Shown here: in pieces, positions 36,618-46,452 of the stretch | Position numbering within the stretch: the first letter of the stretch is position 1 | Layout of the letters: each line of letters begins with the position of its first letter | Position numbers and translations under genes: made by a program | Source of the DNA: Siderastrea siderea | Taxonomy: Eukaryota > Cnidaria > Anthozoa > Scleractinia > Rhizangiidae | Length of the DNA stretch: 64,000 bases | Assembly: GCA_964030785.1 (NCBI GenBank) | Contig: OZ034975.1 | Location: 13,464,142 to 13,528,141, forward strand | Direction: 5' to 3' | Notes under the pieces: model-generated | Told to the model about the DNA's origin: nothing | The model's database searches: none | Seen by the model: the letters and a program-made list of their open reading frames with translations, nothing else

Positions 36618-37537
36618 GTCATTGACGTCATTGTTGTTAAAATGGTTATGCCATCATTGCCCTGGGGTAACTATGGCAATGGCAATTTGATTTGAAGGCC
36701 TTCTATCGGGTCTAAGCATTTATCAAAGGACCAGTTGATTTAGTGTGTTGAGAAAGGAGGATCCCTTAAGAAAAAGGGGAAAGGAGTTTAAACGAGGGGA
36801 AAAGCGAGAAAAAATAGGAAAAAAATTACAATGTTGAAAGAAGAGCTGTAGAGGCAAACCAAATCACCAAAAATAGGCCACAACAACGCCTTAATCTTGA
36901 GTAAAAAATAGGATAAATGATAAACTGAATAATTTCACTGGCTAAATTTTTAGCCTTTTGTTGTCTCTTACCATTAGACACATGCAAATATTCGGTTTAT
37001 CCCTCATCTTTTTGCATGAATTAATTAACTTGGATCCGCTACCTCGCATCATAGTATGGCCTTTTTTTCTTAGTTGTCTCTTAGTTGTTTTAATTTCTTT
37101 TTCTGTTTTTAGATATATCTTGTCCCCAAGGTTGGAGGGCCTTCGATGACTATTGCTATTTAGCCAGTAGCCAAGTCTTGACTTGGTCCCAGGCCCGAGA
37201 TTTCTGCATAGAGAAAGGAGGAGAACTGGTGAAGATCACCAGTGAGCGGGAAAACGATTTTGTCCTAGCCCTTGCAAGGCAAAGAGCATCGTCAGTGAAG
37301 GAAATTTGGATTGGGCTCAGAAGGAACGCCGGCGGTTTTTACTGGACCGACAACTCGTTTCCAAAGTACACCAACTGGGCTCCAAAGGAACCGAATAACG
37401 ATCAAGAACAATGCGTTCACATGTGGACTGGGCACTCGGATGACCTCCCCCACAAAGCGTCTGGTACTTGGAATGATCTCTTCTGCTCGGGAGCAGCAGA
37501 CTTCCAGCTTGGCCTCGCCTGCAAGCTACTGCCTTAG
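36443..37537 (+). CDS. Secreted C-type lectin B, two exons
   Basis: Exon 1 (36443-36503) encodes the same signal peptide as lectin A. Exon 2 (37113-37537) follows TTTTTAG|AT, so the junction residue is Asp rather than Gly. The product is again 161 residues. The single C-type lectin domain has CPQGW, FCIEKGGELVKI, WIGLRRN, a canonical EPN triplet (KEPNND) typical of mannose-type Ca sites, TWNDLFC and a terminal LACKLLP. It differs from lectin A at few residues, including EPN versus EPS, DDLPHK versus DHLPYK, and Asn versus Asp after WIGLRR. The intron carries a GA run. Both copies look functional. Confidence 0.9.
36568..36615. repeat. (GA)n microsatellite in lectin B intron
   Basis: About 24 GA units, orthologous in position to the run in lectin A. 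Confidence 0.95.
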
Positions 37538-37540
37538 GTT

Positions 37541-38400
37541 ACAAACCGGGTCATTCACGATTAAATTTAAGCCCAATATAATCGGCTGTGGTGGTACGTT
37601 TGGCTTAAGTAACTAAAAGGCGGGATTTCTTTTGTAATGAAATTTAGAAATGAAATAATAAAGTAACAAAGAATTTAAAATATAGATATAAGTAAGGTGT
37701 TTAAGTAATATTGGCGGCTTGGCAATAAAACTCTGGTTAAATGAATTTTATTGTACTGTTGTTGTTTACAAAATAAACTATGCATATCTAATGAATGAAT
37801 TTTTCCCCACCGGCCGTTTTCCGCGTTACGTGGTATTGGTACTCATTCGTTTCGTCCGTCCACTTTTTGTTTACAGATTATGGGAGAACAAATTGTTACC
37901 AGAAATGCATTAAAGCTCGAAATACCTTACGTGGCTGATCAGCTTTTCGCATGCACTTCTTAGAGAATTAATAAGTGTTTGCTAACAGACCTTCGAAATG
38001 CGCGGGTAAGGCATTGTCGCAAAGCAGAGGAAGAGACAAAACAATTTCAATTGTTATTGAAGGTGAAAACCGAACTAGGAGTAAATGCTTACAATTCATC
38101 CTTTCTTTCAAGTGTCGATTGTATCGCTCTGGATCGCTCTTTCAAGCTGTTAGTTATCTCAGTGACTCATTAGCGTTTTATTTTAAATTGCATCCCATAT
38201 TCCACTTCGATCAATTCAGTTGTCAATTCTTCAAGTTAACAGGCTGTCCGTCTTCGACCGTATAGCTTTAAAATACATATTAAGCAACATTTTCCTCTCT
38301 AACTCTGGCTATTGATCTTTTAGAATTTGCTCATCAACAGAGGTCTGCCGGCAGAGTCGCGATGGCTTTGCCTTAAGTCGTGAACTTGATGGCTCCCACG
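37541..38400 (+). repeat. Lectin 3' flank shared with 48932-49890
   Basis: After the lectin B stop, the sequence (ATTCACGATTAAATTTAAGC, CGCGTTACGTGGTATTGG, TTTACAGATTATGGGAGAAC) aligns with the DNA after the lectin remnant at 48817-48925, down to CGATGGCTTTGCCTT. It holds a short frame downstream of a TTTACAG acceptor-like site in both copies, but the frame is broken here and no domain is recognisable. This extends the duplicated unit to a third copy. Confidence 0.75.
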
Positions 38401-39548
38401 GCGTAAAAAGTGTATCCCGTGTATCTCGATTTTCCCGCAAGGAAACACAGGCAAGGTGGCAAAAATGGACACTATATGTTAGTGACTTGATCTGATACAT
38501 GTGGTAGCAGAGTTCCATCAAAGGCCTTCGGCCTCCAACAAGTTCTCGAGCTACACCTAGATGTACGAAATCAGCCGAGAAGATGCACGAAAATATAATA
38601 ATGGACGTGTTCCGGTTCAGTTCGATCGGCACTGATAATTTTTCATGAAATAACCCCATCTTGTAGTATGCTGCAAAACGTCTGACGTCTTGTGAGGCGA
38701 CCTATGTTCGGCTTACAATATCAAGTAAATTAACAAAAAGTAATTAAACGGGAGTGTATGGTGTCACAATCCTACATAATAATCTCGTTTTATTCTAGTA
38801 TTGAATTGATCAATGTAAATTTCCACGAAAATCCGACAGAGGTGACTGTCAAGAAAAAGGAAATTACATTGTCTGTTAAGAAATGCTTGCAAAAGAGCTG
38901 TTATGATCAAATAGTCTGGCGAGTAATAAACAGATGAGAAATATGAGAGATGAGTATATGTACGAAACAAAATGTTTTCTCTAAGACGGCATTGAAAACA
39001 GGCAAATGAAGATTTGCCTGTTTTCGCCCGAAAGACACCGAAACCGAGGTTTTGATGACTCCGAACAGCCTCGAAACCACACGAAAGAGAAAAGAGAAGG
39101 GAGGGGAGAGAGGGAAAAAAAGGACTCCTGACTCTCATAATTTCTCGCGACACACCGGCTCAGACGCCTCCACCGAGCGGTACCGTTTTCAAAAATCCGG
39201 GTTGATGTTGGCATGAAATGGCCTAAAATGGCCAAGAGATGCTGAAAAGGCTCCTCGTCATCCCAAATTCGGCCATTTCTCACCATCTGGCAACATTTCC
39301 TTGCAACAAAATTATATATTAAAAAAAAAACGCTAGAGAATTAATTTATGGCATGGACTTTGTTTTTATGTTTTCTCCTGCATCGCACTTTCCATCCCGA
39401 ACATTACATCACATCACATTACATTACAACTACCCACACTACCTTTTGGTCTTTTCAGAAAAGCTTGAGGCTCAAAATCCACAGCGTTAATTGACAGGGA
39501 AAGGAGCTTATGATGGAACCCCTAATTTGTTTTCGTTTTCGTTTTAAA
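38401..39548. other. No recognisable feature
   Basis: Short frames on both strands without domain features. A palindromic AACAGGCAAATGAAGATTTGCCTGTT stretch (about 38998-39023) and a purine-rich segment at 39085-39125 are the only visible peculiarities. Confidence 0.4.
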
Positions 39549-40508
39549 AGATTCCACCTTTAGTAGAAAGCCTAGTGATAAGCCTAGTGATAAGCTCTAC
39601 AAGATGAGGTATATATTATGAGTTGCAGGGCTGCTGGGAGCTGTGACGTCATCGAAGATGGCGGCCACTTGGCTGACATTTTGGATTTCATCCAAAATTA
39701 GAACTCATCCAAAAAAGGAGGAAATAGAAATTTTTTGATGATTGAAATGAAGAATATAACGTAATTAAACATGTTGCCGCTTTCTGTCACAATTTTGTGC
39801 TATTCTCATCTAAAAGGGGTAAAAAAAACCACGCATTTTTCTTTAAAAAATGGCTTGACCACCTGATACTTATGGCGTTATATCTCGTAACCATAGCAAC
39901 TGATTCTCACCAAAGTTGCTTCAAAATGTATTCGCACAGCTATTGAATACGGCATGTGTAGATGATAATTCGTCCAGAAAAAATTCAATGAAAACCTTAT
40001 ATAAGGGGTGGCATCCACTGCACGCAGCCCTTGTTCCCCCGAGCATTAATCAAAAGCTTGTGTGGGCCTCCTTTGCGGTAATTGAAGTAGCAATATGCAC
40101 CAGGCCATTTCCCCTTATAGCTTTGCGAGATCCTGCAAGATGAGGTATACATAATGGGTTGGGGTGCTGTTAGGAGCCCGTGACATCATTTCACCAGAAA
40201 TTTAGAAAGTATCCCAGAAAAGGTGGAAATTGAAAGTTTTTGTACTAAACATGTAGAGGTTGACACGATTTAACATTTCCTTGCTTTTTGTTGACATTTT
40301 GTGCTTGTTTCACATCAAAAAGGTGAAAAACACGCATTATATTCAAAAATGGCTGGACCACCTCCTACTTATCGCCTCATCACCTCAGCAGACGATTGTC
40401 ACCAAACTTGTGTCAAAATGTGTCATGTTGAAAAAATTCAAGAAAAACTGTATAGGGCGGCATCCACCCCAACCCTTCCCTTGTACATCCGAGGGTTAAT
40501 CCAATATT
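39549..40508 (+). repeat. Two diverged tandem units of ~540 bp
   Basis: The segment around 39600-40050 (CTACAAGATGAGGTATA, TGTGACGTCATC, TGGCTTGACCACCTGATACTTAT, GGGGTGGCATCCACTGCA) is repeated in diverged form at 40130-40505 (CTGCAAGATGAGGTATA, CGTGACATCATT, TGGCTGGACCACCTCCTACTTAT, AGGGCGGCATCCACCCCA). No gene is supported. Part of the unit also resembles 8650-8770. Confidence 0.65.
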
Positions 40509-41680
40509 AGCAAAGGGAGGACGAATACACAAACGTTTGCCAGGATACGGAGAGTCGTGTTATCAGTTGATTGCTTACTGTGGTTTTCTCTGATTTAATG
40601 CCTCGATCATGACAAGGTGTTTTTTTTTTATGTTTGGGCAGAGCACCATTCATTTTCATTAAAATCAAGGGCGAAATGTGAATAAGGGAACACTCGCAAA
40701 CCTGTAGGGCTTAGGTAGAGCAGTCACCATTATCTTAGCCGATTTTCCTCCACCAACCCAAGCATATAGAGATGAGCATTATTACCACAAAGTGGAAAGG
40801 AAAGCAAAGACGCGACGTATAGACAACATATCGGGACCGGTTATTTAAACAAAGTTTAGGCGAGGTTTAACAAACCCACGGTCTAAACCCATCTCAATCT
40901 CGCATACCGAAAGATGTAAGCCTTCTTTACCATAATAAATGTCAAGCAACATGAAGCACAGACTACGTACTACAACATTTATTTCCTATCAGTTAATTTT
41001 TCGCTCAAATACAAACTCAACTCCATAATTTTTAGCAGCTATCTTACTCTGACCTGGTGATTAAACTGATGAACTCCGAAGATATTTATCTTAGTTTACG
41101 ATTGACGAATTATATTTCATTATTGAATAATTTGCGTGAGAGTATCCTGTCATCTAAGAATGATGTCACTTGATTATCTGTTATTAATATCTTAATAATT
41201 GTTTTTTCTTTTTTCTTTTTGTTCTGGCTTTTACGTACCTTTTGCAATACTGTAAATAATTATAGTCATGCAAATAAAGGTTATTGTTGTTGTTGTTGTA
41301 AGTCACCCACTTGTATGCAGATGTAGGGGATCATTCGTTGCCCTTAAACCACGGTCTAAGTTCGACTTCGCTTAAATAATCGGCCCATGGGTTTTCAATT
41401 GGGTCGGAAGCCGGACGACTGCTGCACACCGATTCACCAAAATGTTGGACAGAGTGGTCCTAATAGAGCCTTTTCGCCTTCAATTTTTAATAACTTCTCA
41501 TGGAATATTTCCTTTAACGAATGCAAAGACCCCCATTTTCTTTCTACTTGTGCGGATGACGGTGATGTCGTTTGATTCAGTTGGACACAATCACAACGAA
41601 GAGATTTCAGTTGAAGCGAGACAATGTTGCGTTAAGAAGCTTCCTCCTGAAAACTCAGGGACGTCTTCGCCCAGAAGTTA
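40509..41680. other. Mostly featureless; retroelement-like tail at ~41255-41300
   Basis: No gene recognised. GTAAATAATTATAGTCATGC followed by AAATAAAGG and TTATTGTTGTTGTTGTTGT at 41250-41300 resembles the microsatellite-ended 3' tail of a SINE or RTE-type LINE. Confidence 0.4.
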
Positions 41681-41684
41681 TTAA

Positions 41685-42964
41685 AGGATCCTAGTCACCC
41701 ACAGTGCTCTGCGCGCATCGAGTGAGAAATCCGCCATTTTCTATGCCATCTAAAATCAGGATTTTTTCACAGTGAATTGAAATCCGGCTACATCCGCGCC
41801 AATACGGCCAGTTTGGGCCTTCATTCACTTTCTTGGCCTTAAAAAATTAATAGCGGTTACATCTGGCTGGTTATTTTGGTGTTGTTTGCTTTTTTTCTCG
41901 TGAAATGTGCGAGACAGCGCCAGGACTCTAAGCGGTTTATGCTCTCCTTCGCGTGGCAGTACCAAAATAGTCAAGCTTATGAAAGAAATCATTATTCAAG
42001 GACCTTCTTGGTTATTGCACTAGTCAAGCAAAAGGTATCCAGTAGTTTGAAACGCTGGTCAAGCTTATTCGCCGACATTTTACTTCATTACGGTGCGCGT
42101 TCTTCACGAGCTGAAATGTTTTGGTCTTCTAAATGTGACGACGGGACTCGCTCTGCAGTGCCGGTAGCGACGCTAAAGCGACAGCTTCAAAGCCTTCGAT
42201 GCCTAAGAACAACACTTCGATTTTTTCCATAAACTAATCCCTGGAATTGCAGAAAAGGAGGAGAAAGAATGGTTTGCGAACAGAATCTTTGTAAATCAGA
42301 TCTGTTAGTCGCAGTCGACACCTTAGCTAGCTGCAGTACGTTTTGTTTTCATGGCAATTCATGTATTTTGAAAATTGAAATGAATATCCATCCTGTGCGA
42401 TGATAACAACGAAAATAAAAGCTATTAACAAAAGAGTTTCTTCTATTTGAAATGAACGTGAAGTGTTCTCGCTTTATCTAGTGCCAATTAGAACTAAATG
42501 CGGTTCGGAGCGGTGGTTAGAGCGGCGTGATCGAGTGAGTAATGGAAACATTTCTGCCCTCCGTGCATTCGCCTTTTGTGTTTTATGGTGATGTTAAAGT
42601 CAAGAATACCCAATTAAACAAGATTCCAAACCTTTATGATTCTAGATTCGCTTGTAAATCATATTCCGCGAGCGCTCGCTGAGTATAGTTTGCTATTGGG
42701 TAGGCGGACTGGGAGGCTGGCCGGCTTACGAACACAAACATTCCCTGAGTTCTAGGTTTTTGGACAGCCGCCAAAATGCGCTGAAAATAATCGAAAGCCC
42801 CCTTTACTGGCACCAAAATCAAAAACAAGCGAAGAAATTTCAGCTTCAGGCTACAATTTATATTTTTACCAGTTGAACTGTTGACGTTTTGTCACGTTCG
42901 ACGAGTAATTTGATCGCAAATTTCATATCAAAACAATAACAAAGGCGTGCCTGACTAGGATCCT
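41685..42964. mobile_element. 1.28-kb TTAA-flanked non-autonomous element
   Basis: Inverted ends AGGATCCTAGTCA and TGACTAGGATCCT are flanked by TTAA at 41681-41684 and 42965-42968. The interior has short frames only (the longest plus-strand frame of about 118 codons, at 41876, has no domain). No transposase. It is the third TTAA-target element in the window, with termini unlike the other two. Confidence 0.85.
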
Positions 42965-43244
42965 TTAAGCTTAAGCAATTCTTGGGAAAGTGTTTACTTT
43001 TAAAGGACATCAAAGTCGCATTTTCCTTGGAAGTCGATATACAATCAATTTTTTCTTATCCACAAGGCACTTGTCGTCTCCCTTCACGTTCTGCGGTTAA
43101 ATTGCGACATTCTTCTTTTCAAATTATGAATATATGACACTCATATATTTGAACTGCGGAATGAAGAAATAAGTGTAAAGAAGATCCTCGCAGTTATTAT
43201 CGCAACTTATGTAGTTGCGAAAAGAAAGCCTGACAAAAAAATTC

Positions 43245-43316
43245 AGGCTTGCCGGGATTCGATCCCTGACCTCTGCGATACCGGTGCAGCGCTCTAACAA
43301 ATTGAGCTAACAAGCC
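43245..43316 (-). tRNA. tRNA-Thr(GGT)-like unit 1
   Basis: Reads GGCTTGTTAGCTCAATTTG at the 5' end, with a D arm, a GGT anticodon and a T-loop altered to GGATCGAATCC. The B box is off consensus. Probably a tRNA-like or pseudogene copy. Confidence 0.5.
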
Positions 43317-43492
43317 AACTGGGAACTGGTCATTAAATTGGTTCGTAATATACCCGGGAAAGATGAAGATGAAATTATGAATATATAAAACTCATATATT
43401 TGAACTGCGAAATGATGAAATAAGTGTAAAGAAGATCCTCGCAGTTATTATCGCAACTTATGTAGCTGCGAAAAGAAAGCCTGAAAAAAATC

Positions 43493-43564
43493 AGGCTTGC
43501 CGGGATTCGATCCCTGACCTCTGCGATACCGGTGCAGCGCTCTAACTAATTGAGCTAACAAGCC
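43493..43564 (-). tRNA. tRNA-Thr(GGT)-like unit 2
   Basis: Same layout as unit 1, with GGATCGAATCC in place of the B box; D-loop variant AATTAGTTA. Confidence 0.5.
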
Positions 43565-43743
43565 AACTGGGAGCTGGTCGTTAAATTGGTTCGTAATATA
43601 CCCGGGAAAGATGAAGATGAAATTATGAATATATAAAACTCATATATTTGAACTGCGGAATGAAGAAATAAGTGTAAAGAAGATCCTCGCAGTTATTATC
43701 GCAACTTATGTAGTTGCGAAAAGAAAGCCTGACAAAAAAATTC

Positions 43744-43815
43744 AGGCTTGCCGGGATTCGATCCCTGACCTCTGCGATACCGGTGCAGCGCTCTAACCAA
43801 TTGAGCTAACAAGCC
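43744..43815 (-). tRNA. tRNA-Thr(GGT)-like unit 3
   Basis: D arm TAGCTCAATTGGTTAGAGC, anticodon loop CCGGTAT, B box altered to GGATCGAATCC. Confidence 0.5.
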
Positions 43816-43993
43816 AACTGGGAACTGGTCATTAAATTGGTTCGTAATATACCCGGGAAAGATGAAGATGAAATTATGAATATATGAAACTCATATATTT
43901 GAACTGCGGAATGAAGAAATAAGTGTAAGGAAGATCCTCGCAGTTATTATCGCAACTTATGCAGTTGCGAAAAGAAAGCCTGAAAAAAAAATC

Positions 43994-44065
43994 AGGCTTG
44001 CCGGGATTCGAACCCTGACCTCTGCGATACCGGTGCAGCGCTCTAACCAATTGAGCTAACAAGCC
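43994..44065 (-). tRNA. tRNA-Thr(GGT)-like unit 4
   Basis: A box TAGCTCAATTGG and consensus B box GGTTCGAATCC, followed by a run of T that could end Pol III transcription. The anticodon stem has one A-C mismatch, and the acceptor pairs 6-7 bp depending on register. Confidence 0.55.
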
Positions 44066-44243
44066 AACTGGGAACTGGTCATTAAATTGGTTCGTAATAT
44101 ACCCGGGAAAGATGAAGATGAAATTATGAATATATGAAACTCATATATTTGAACTGCGGAATGAAGAAATAAGTGTAAGGAAGATCCTCGCAGTTATTAT
44201 CGCAACTTATGCAGTTGCGAAAAGAAAGCCTGAAAAAAAAATC

Positions 44244-44315
44244 ATGCTTGCCGGGACTCGAACCCTGACCTCTGCGATACCGGTGCAGCGCTCTAACCAA
44301 TTGAGCTAACAAGCC
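44244..44315 (-). tRNA. tRNA-Thr(GGT)-like unit 5
   Basis: As unit 4, with B box GGTTCGAGTCC and one acceptor change (CATGCTTG on the plus strand), which weakens the acceptor stem. Confidence 0.5.
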
Positions 44316-44493
44316 AACTGGGAGCTGGTCATTAAAATGGTTCGTAATATACCCGGGAAAGATGAAGATGAAATTATGAATATATGAAACTCATATATTT
44401 GAACTGCGGAATGAAGAAATAAGTGTAAAGAAGATCCTCGCAGTTATTATCGCAACTTATGCAGTTGCGAAAAGAAAGCCTGAAAAAAAAATC

Positions 44494-44565
44494 AGGCTTG
44501 CCGGGATTCGAACCCTGACCTCTGCGATACCGGTGCAGCGTTCTAACCAATTGAGCTAACAAGCC
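44494..44565 (-). tRNA. tRNA-Thr(GGT)-like unit 6
   Basis: Consensus A and B boxes; one change after the D stem (AGAACG instead of AGAGCG). Confidence 0.5.
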
Positions 44566-44745
44566 AACTGGGAGCTGGTCATTAAATTGGTTCGTAATAT
44601 ACCCAGGAAAGATGAAGATGAAATTATGAATATATAAAACTCATATATTTGAACTGCGGAATGAAGAAATAAGTGTAAAGAAGATCCTCGCAGTTATTAT
44701 CGCAACTTATGTAGTTGCGAAAAGAAAGCCTGAAAAAAAAAAATC

Positions 44746-44817
44746 AGGCTTGCCGGGATTCGATCCCTCACCTCTGCGATACCGGTGCAGCACTCTAGCC
44801 AATTGAGCTAACAAGCC
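44746..44817 (-). tRNA. tRNA-Thr(GGT)-like unit 7
   Basis: Altered B box (GGATCGAATCC) and further changes in the D stem (GGCTAGAG) and variable region. The most degraded of the full-length units. Confidence 0.4.
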
Positions 44818-44993
44818 AACTGGGAGCTGGTCCTTAAATTGGTTCGTAATATAGCCGGGAAAGATGAAGATTAAATTATGAATATATGAAACTCATATTT
44901 GAACTACGGAATGAAGAAATAAGTGTAGAGAAGATCCTCGCAGTTATTATCGCAACTTATGCAGTTGCGAAAAGAAAGCCTGACAAAAAAATC

Positions 44994-45064
44994 AGGCTTG
45001 CAGGATTCGAACCCTGACCTCTGCGATACCGGTGCAGCGCTCTAACCAATTGAGCTAACAAGCC
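44994..45064 (-). tRNA. tRNA-Thr(GGT)-like unit 8
   Basis: Consensus boxes; one base shorter between the T arm and acceptor (TCCTGCAAGCC), which improves T-stem pairing compared with its neighbours. Confidence 0.55.
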
Positions 45065-45243
45065 AACTGGGAGCTGGTCATTAAATTGGTTCGTAATATA
45101 CCCGGGAAAGATGAAGATGAAATTATGAATATATGAAACTCATATATTTGAACTGCGGAATGAAGAAATAAGTGTGAAGAAGATCCTCGCAGTTATTATC
45201 GCAACTTATGCAGTTGCGAAAAGAAAGCCTGAAAAAAAAAATC

Positions 45244-45315
45244 AGGCTTGCCGGGATTCGAACCCTGACCTCTGCGATACCGGTGCAGCGCTCTAACCAA
45301 TTGAGCTAACAAGCC
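45244..45315 (-). tRNA. tRNA-Thr(GGT)-like unit 9
   Basis: Consensus A and B boxes and a T-run of nine directly after the 3' end. Confidence 0.55.
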
Positions 45316-45427
45316 AACTGGGAGCTGGTCATTAAATTGGTTCGTAATATACCTGGGAAAGATGAAGATGAAATTATGAATATATGAAACTCATATATTT
45401 GAACTGCGGAATGAAGAAATAAGTGTA

Positions 45428-45842
45428 ATGAAGATCCTCGCAGTTAAAAAAAAAAAAAATCAGGCTTGCCGGGATTCGAACCCTGACCTCAGGGTTCCAA
45501 TCCCGGCAAGCCTGATTTTTTTCAGGCTTTCTTTTCGCAACTGCATAAGTTGCGATAATAACTGCGAAGATCTTCTTTACACTTATTTCTTCATTCCGCA
45601 GTTCAAATAGATGAGTTTCATATATTCATAATTTCATCTTCATCTTTCCCGGCTATGTTACGAACCAATTTAATGACCAGCTCCCAGTTGGCTAATGTTA
45701 GCTCAATTGGTTAGAGCGCTGCACCGGTATCGCAGAGGTCAGGGTTCGAATCCCGGCAAGCCTGATTTTTTTTCAGGCTTTCTTTTCGCAACTGCATAAG
45801 TTGCGATAATAACTGCGAGGATCTTCTTCACACTTAATTCTT
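45428..45842 (+). repeat. Array terminus: partial unit 10, then an inverted unit
   Basis: Unit 10 has lost the spacer between CGCAGTT and the A-run, and its tRNA part breaks off at CCTGACCTCA (45490). There the sequence turns back as GGGTTCCAATCCCGG, so 45460-45520 is a fold-back point. Plus-strand DNA to 45842 is the reverse complement of the array, including a second complete spacer. The array therefore ends in a head-to-head palindrome. Confidence 0.85.
45690..45763 (+). tRNA. tRNA-Thr(GGT)-like copy in inverted orientation
   Basis: GTTAGCTCAATTGGTTAGAGC, then CACCGGTATCGCAG with a GGT anticodon and the B box GGTTCGAATCC. Two bases are inserted in the 5' acceptor strand (GGCTAATG). A T-run follows at 45766. 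Confidence 0.5.
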
Positions 45843-46452
45843 CTTTTCGATACCAGGAATACGCAGAGAACTTAAGAATCACCTCCACCCAGGAGTAGCT
45901 AGCGTTTTCATGGGATTGAAAAGCGCTGGAACCGTGAAAATAAGCATGTCATATTAATTCTTAGCAACCGCTAAGGAGCGTTGATCATTTAACACTCGAT
46001 GTCCCTTTCAGTAGGAATGAAGCTTTTAAGAATTCCTTCTTTGTTCGGGTTTGCCGCCAATGAAATGAACTACCTCTAAATGTCAGGGAGCCGGACACCT
46101 TGTCAGCTTTTCCATTGCTCTCTATTATAATTAATTTAATGCCAATTTTTTTTTGTAATTATTTCTTTTTGTGGATATATAATTAGCTATTCTAAGCGGC
46201 TTATTCCAAGGAATTTCGTATTCTGTTTTAGGCTGACCTCAGATTCATTTTGTTAATGTAATTTGGAAGTTGATTAATAAATAAATGAAAGTTGGAATTG
46301 GCCCAACTGTTCGCTCTCCGGGTAAAAACGCAAACAACAACGCGCAGAAAGACCCAAGGAGACCCGTGGAACACGGGCTACTCTTCCTGTCCTTATACTA
46401 CTTGTTGCGAAGCATTTTTTGGTGAAGCAGCGGGGCTACAACAAATGGAAAG
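45843..46452. other. No recognisable feature; 3' flank of the intact GPCR
   Basis: No gene or repeat recognised. It is downstream of the minus-strand GPCR and includes AATAAATAAA near 46276 on the plus strand only. Confidence 0.4.

Larger units (their letters stand above)
33594..37866 (+). repeat. Segmental duplication, copy B (lectin unit)
   Basis: Partner of 26719-31768. It follows GPCR copy 3 directly, which shows the ancestral order without the 9.26-kb transposon. It contains a fuller SINE, a block of about 140 bp missing from copy A (about 35085-35225), and lectin B. Substitutions are scattered and few, so the duplication is relatively recent. Confidence 0.9.
43126..45442 (-). repeat. 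Tandem array of ~10 units of ~250 bp, each with a tRNA-like sequence
   Basis: Units start at about 43126, 43372, 43622, 43873, 44123, 44373, 44624, 44874, 45123 and 45372. Each contains, on the plus strand, ATTATGAATATATRAAACTC, GAACTGCGGAATGAAGAAAT, GATCCTCGCAGTTATTATCG, CGCAACTTATGCAGTTGCG (self-complementary), AAAGAAAGCCTGA, an A-run, and then the complement of a tRNA. Read on the minus strand each unit is tRNA-like sequence, T-run, then a hairpin formed by AAGCCTGA/TCAGGCTT. Units fall into two types: GTAGTTGCG with GATTCGATCCC (units 1, 3, 7 and nearly 2), and GCAGTTGCG with an intact B box (units 4, 5, 6, 8, 9). Confidence 0.92.

Noticed and set aside
38309..38659. 116-codon minus-strand frame
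   Set aside because: Low-complexity composition, no recognisable domain, and part of it lies in the duplicated lectin 3' flank where the other copy does not preserve it.
38764..39286. Overlapping minus-strand frames of 129 and 101 codons
   Set aside because: They read through a purine-rich tract and a palindrome in two frames with no family features; chance is the simplest explanation.
41876..42232. 118-codon frame in the 1.28-kb TTAA element
   Set aside because: No transposase motif, and the element's termini mark it as non-autonomous.
43874..44562. Three near-identical 62-codon minus-strand frames
   Set aside because: They are translations of the tRNA-like repeat unit, repeated because the unit is repeated.
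43126..45442. CRISPR array
   Set aside because: The unit is 250 bp and almost fully conserved with no variable spacers; each unit holds a tRNA-like sequence and the context is eukaryotic.
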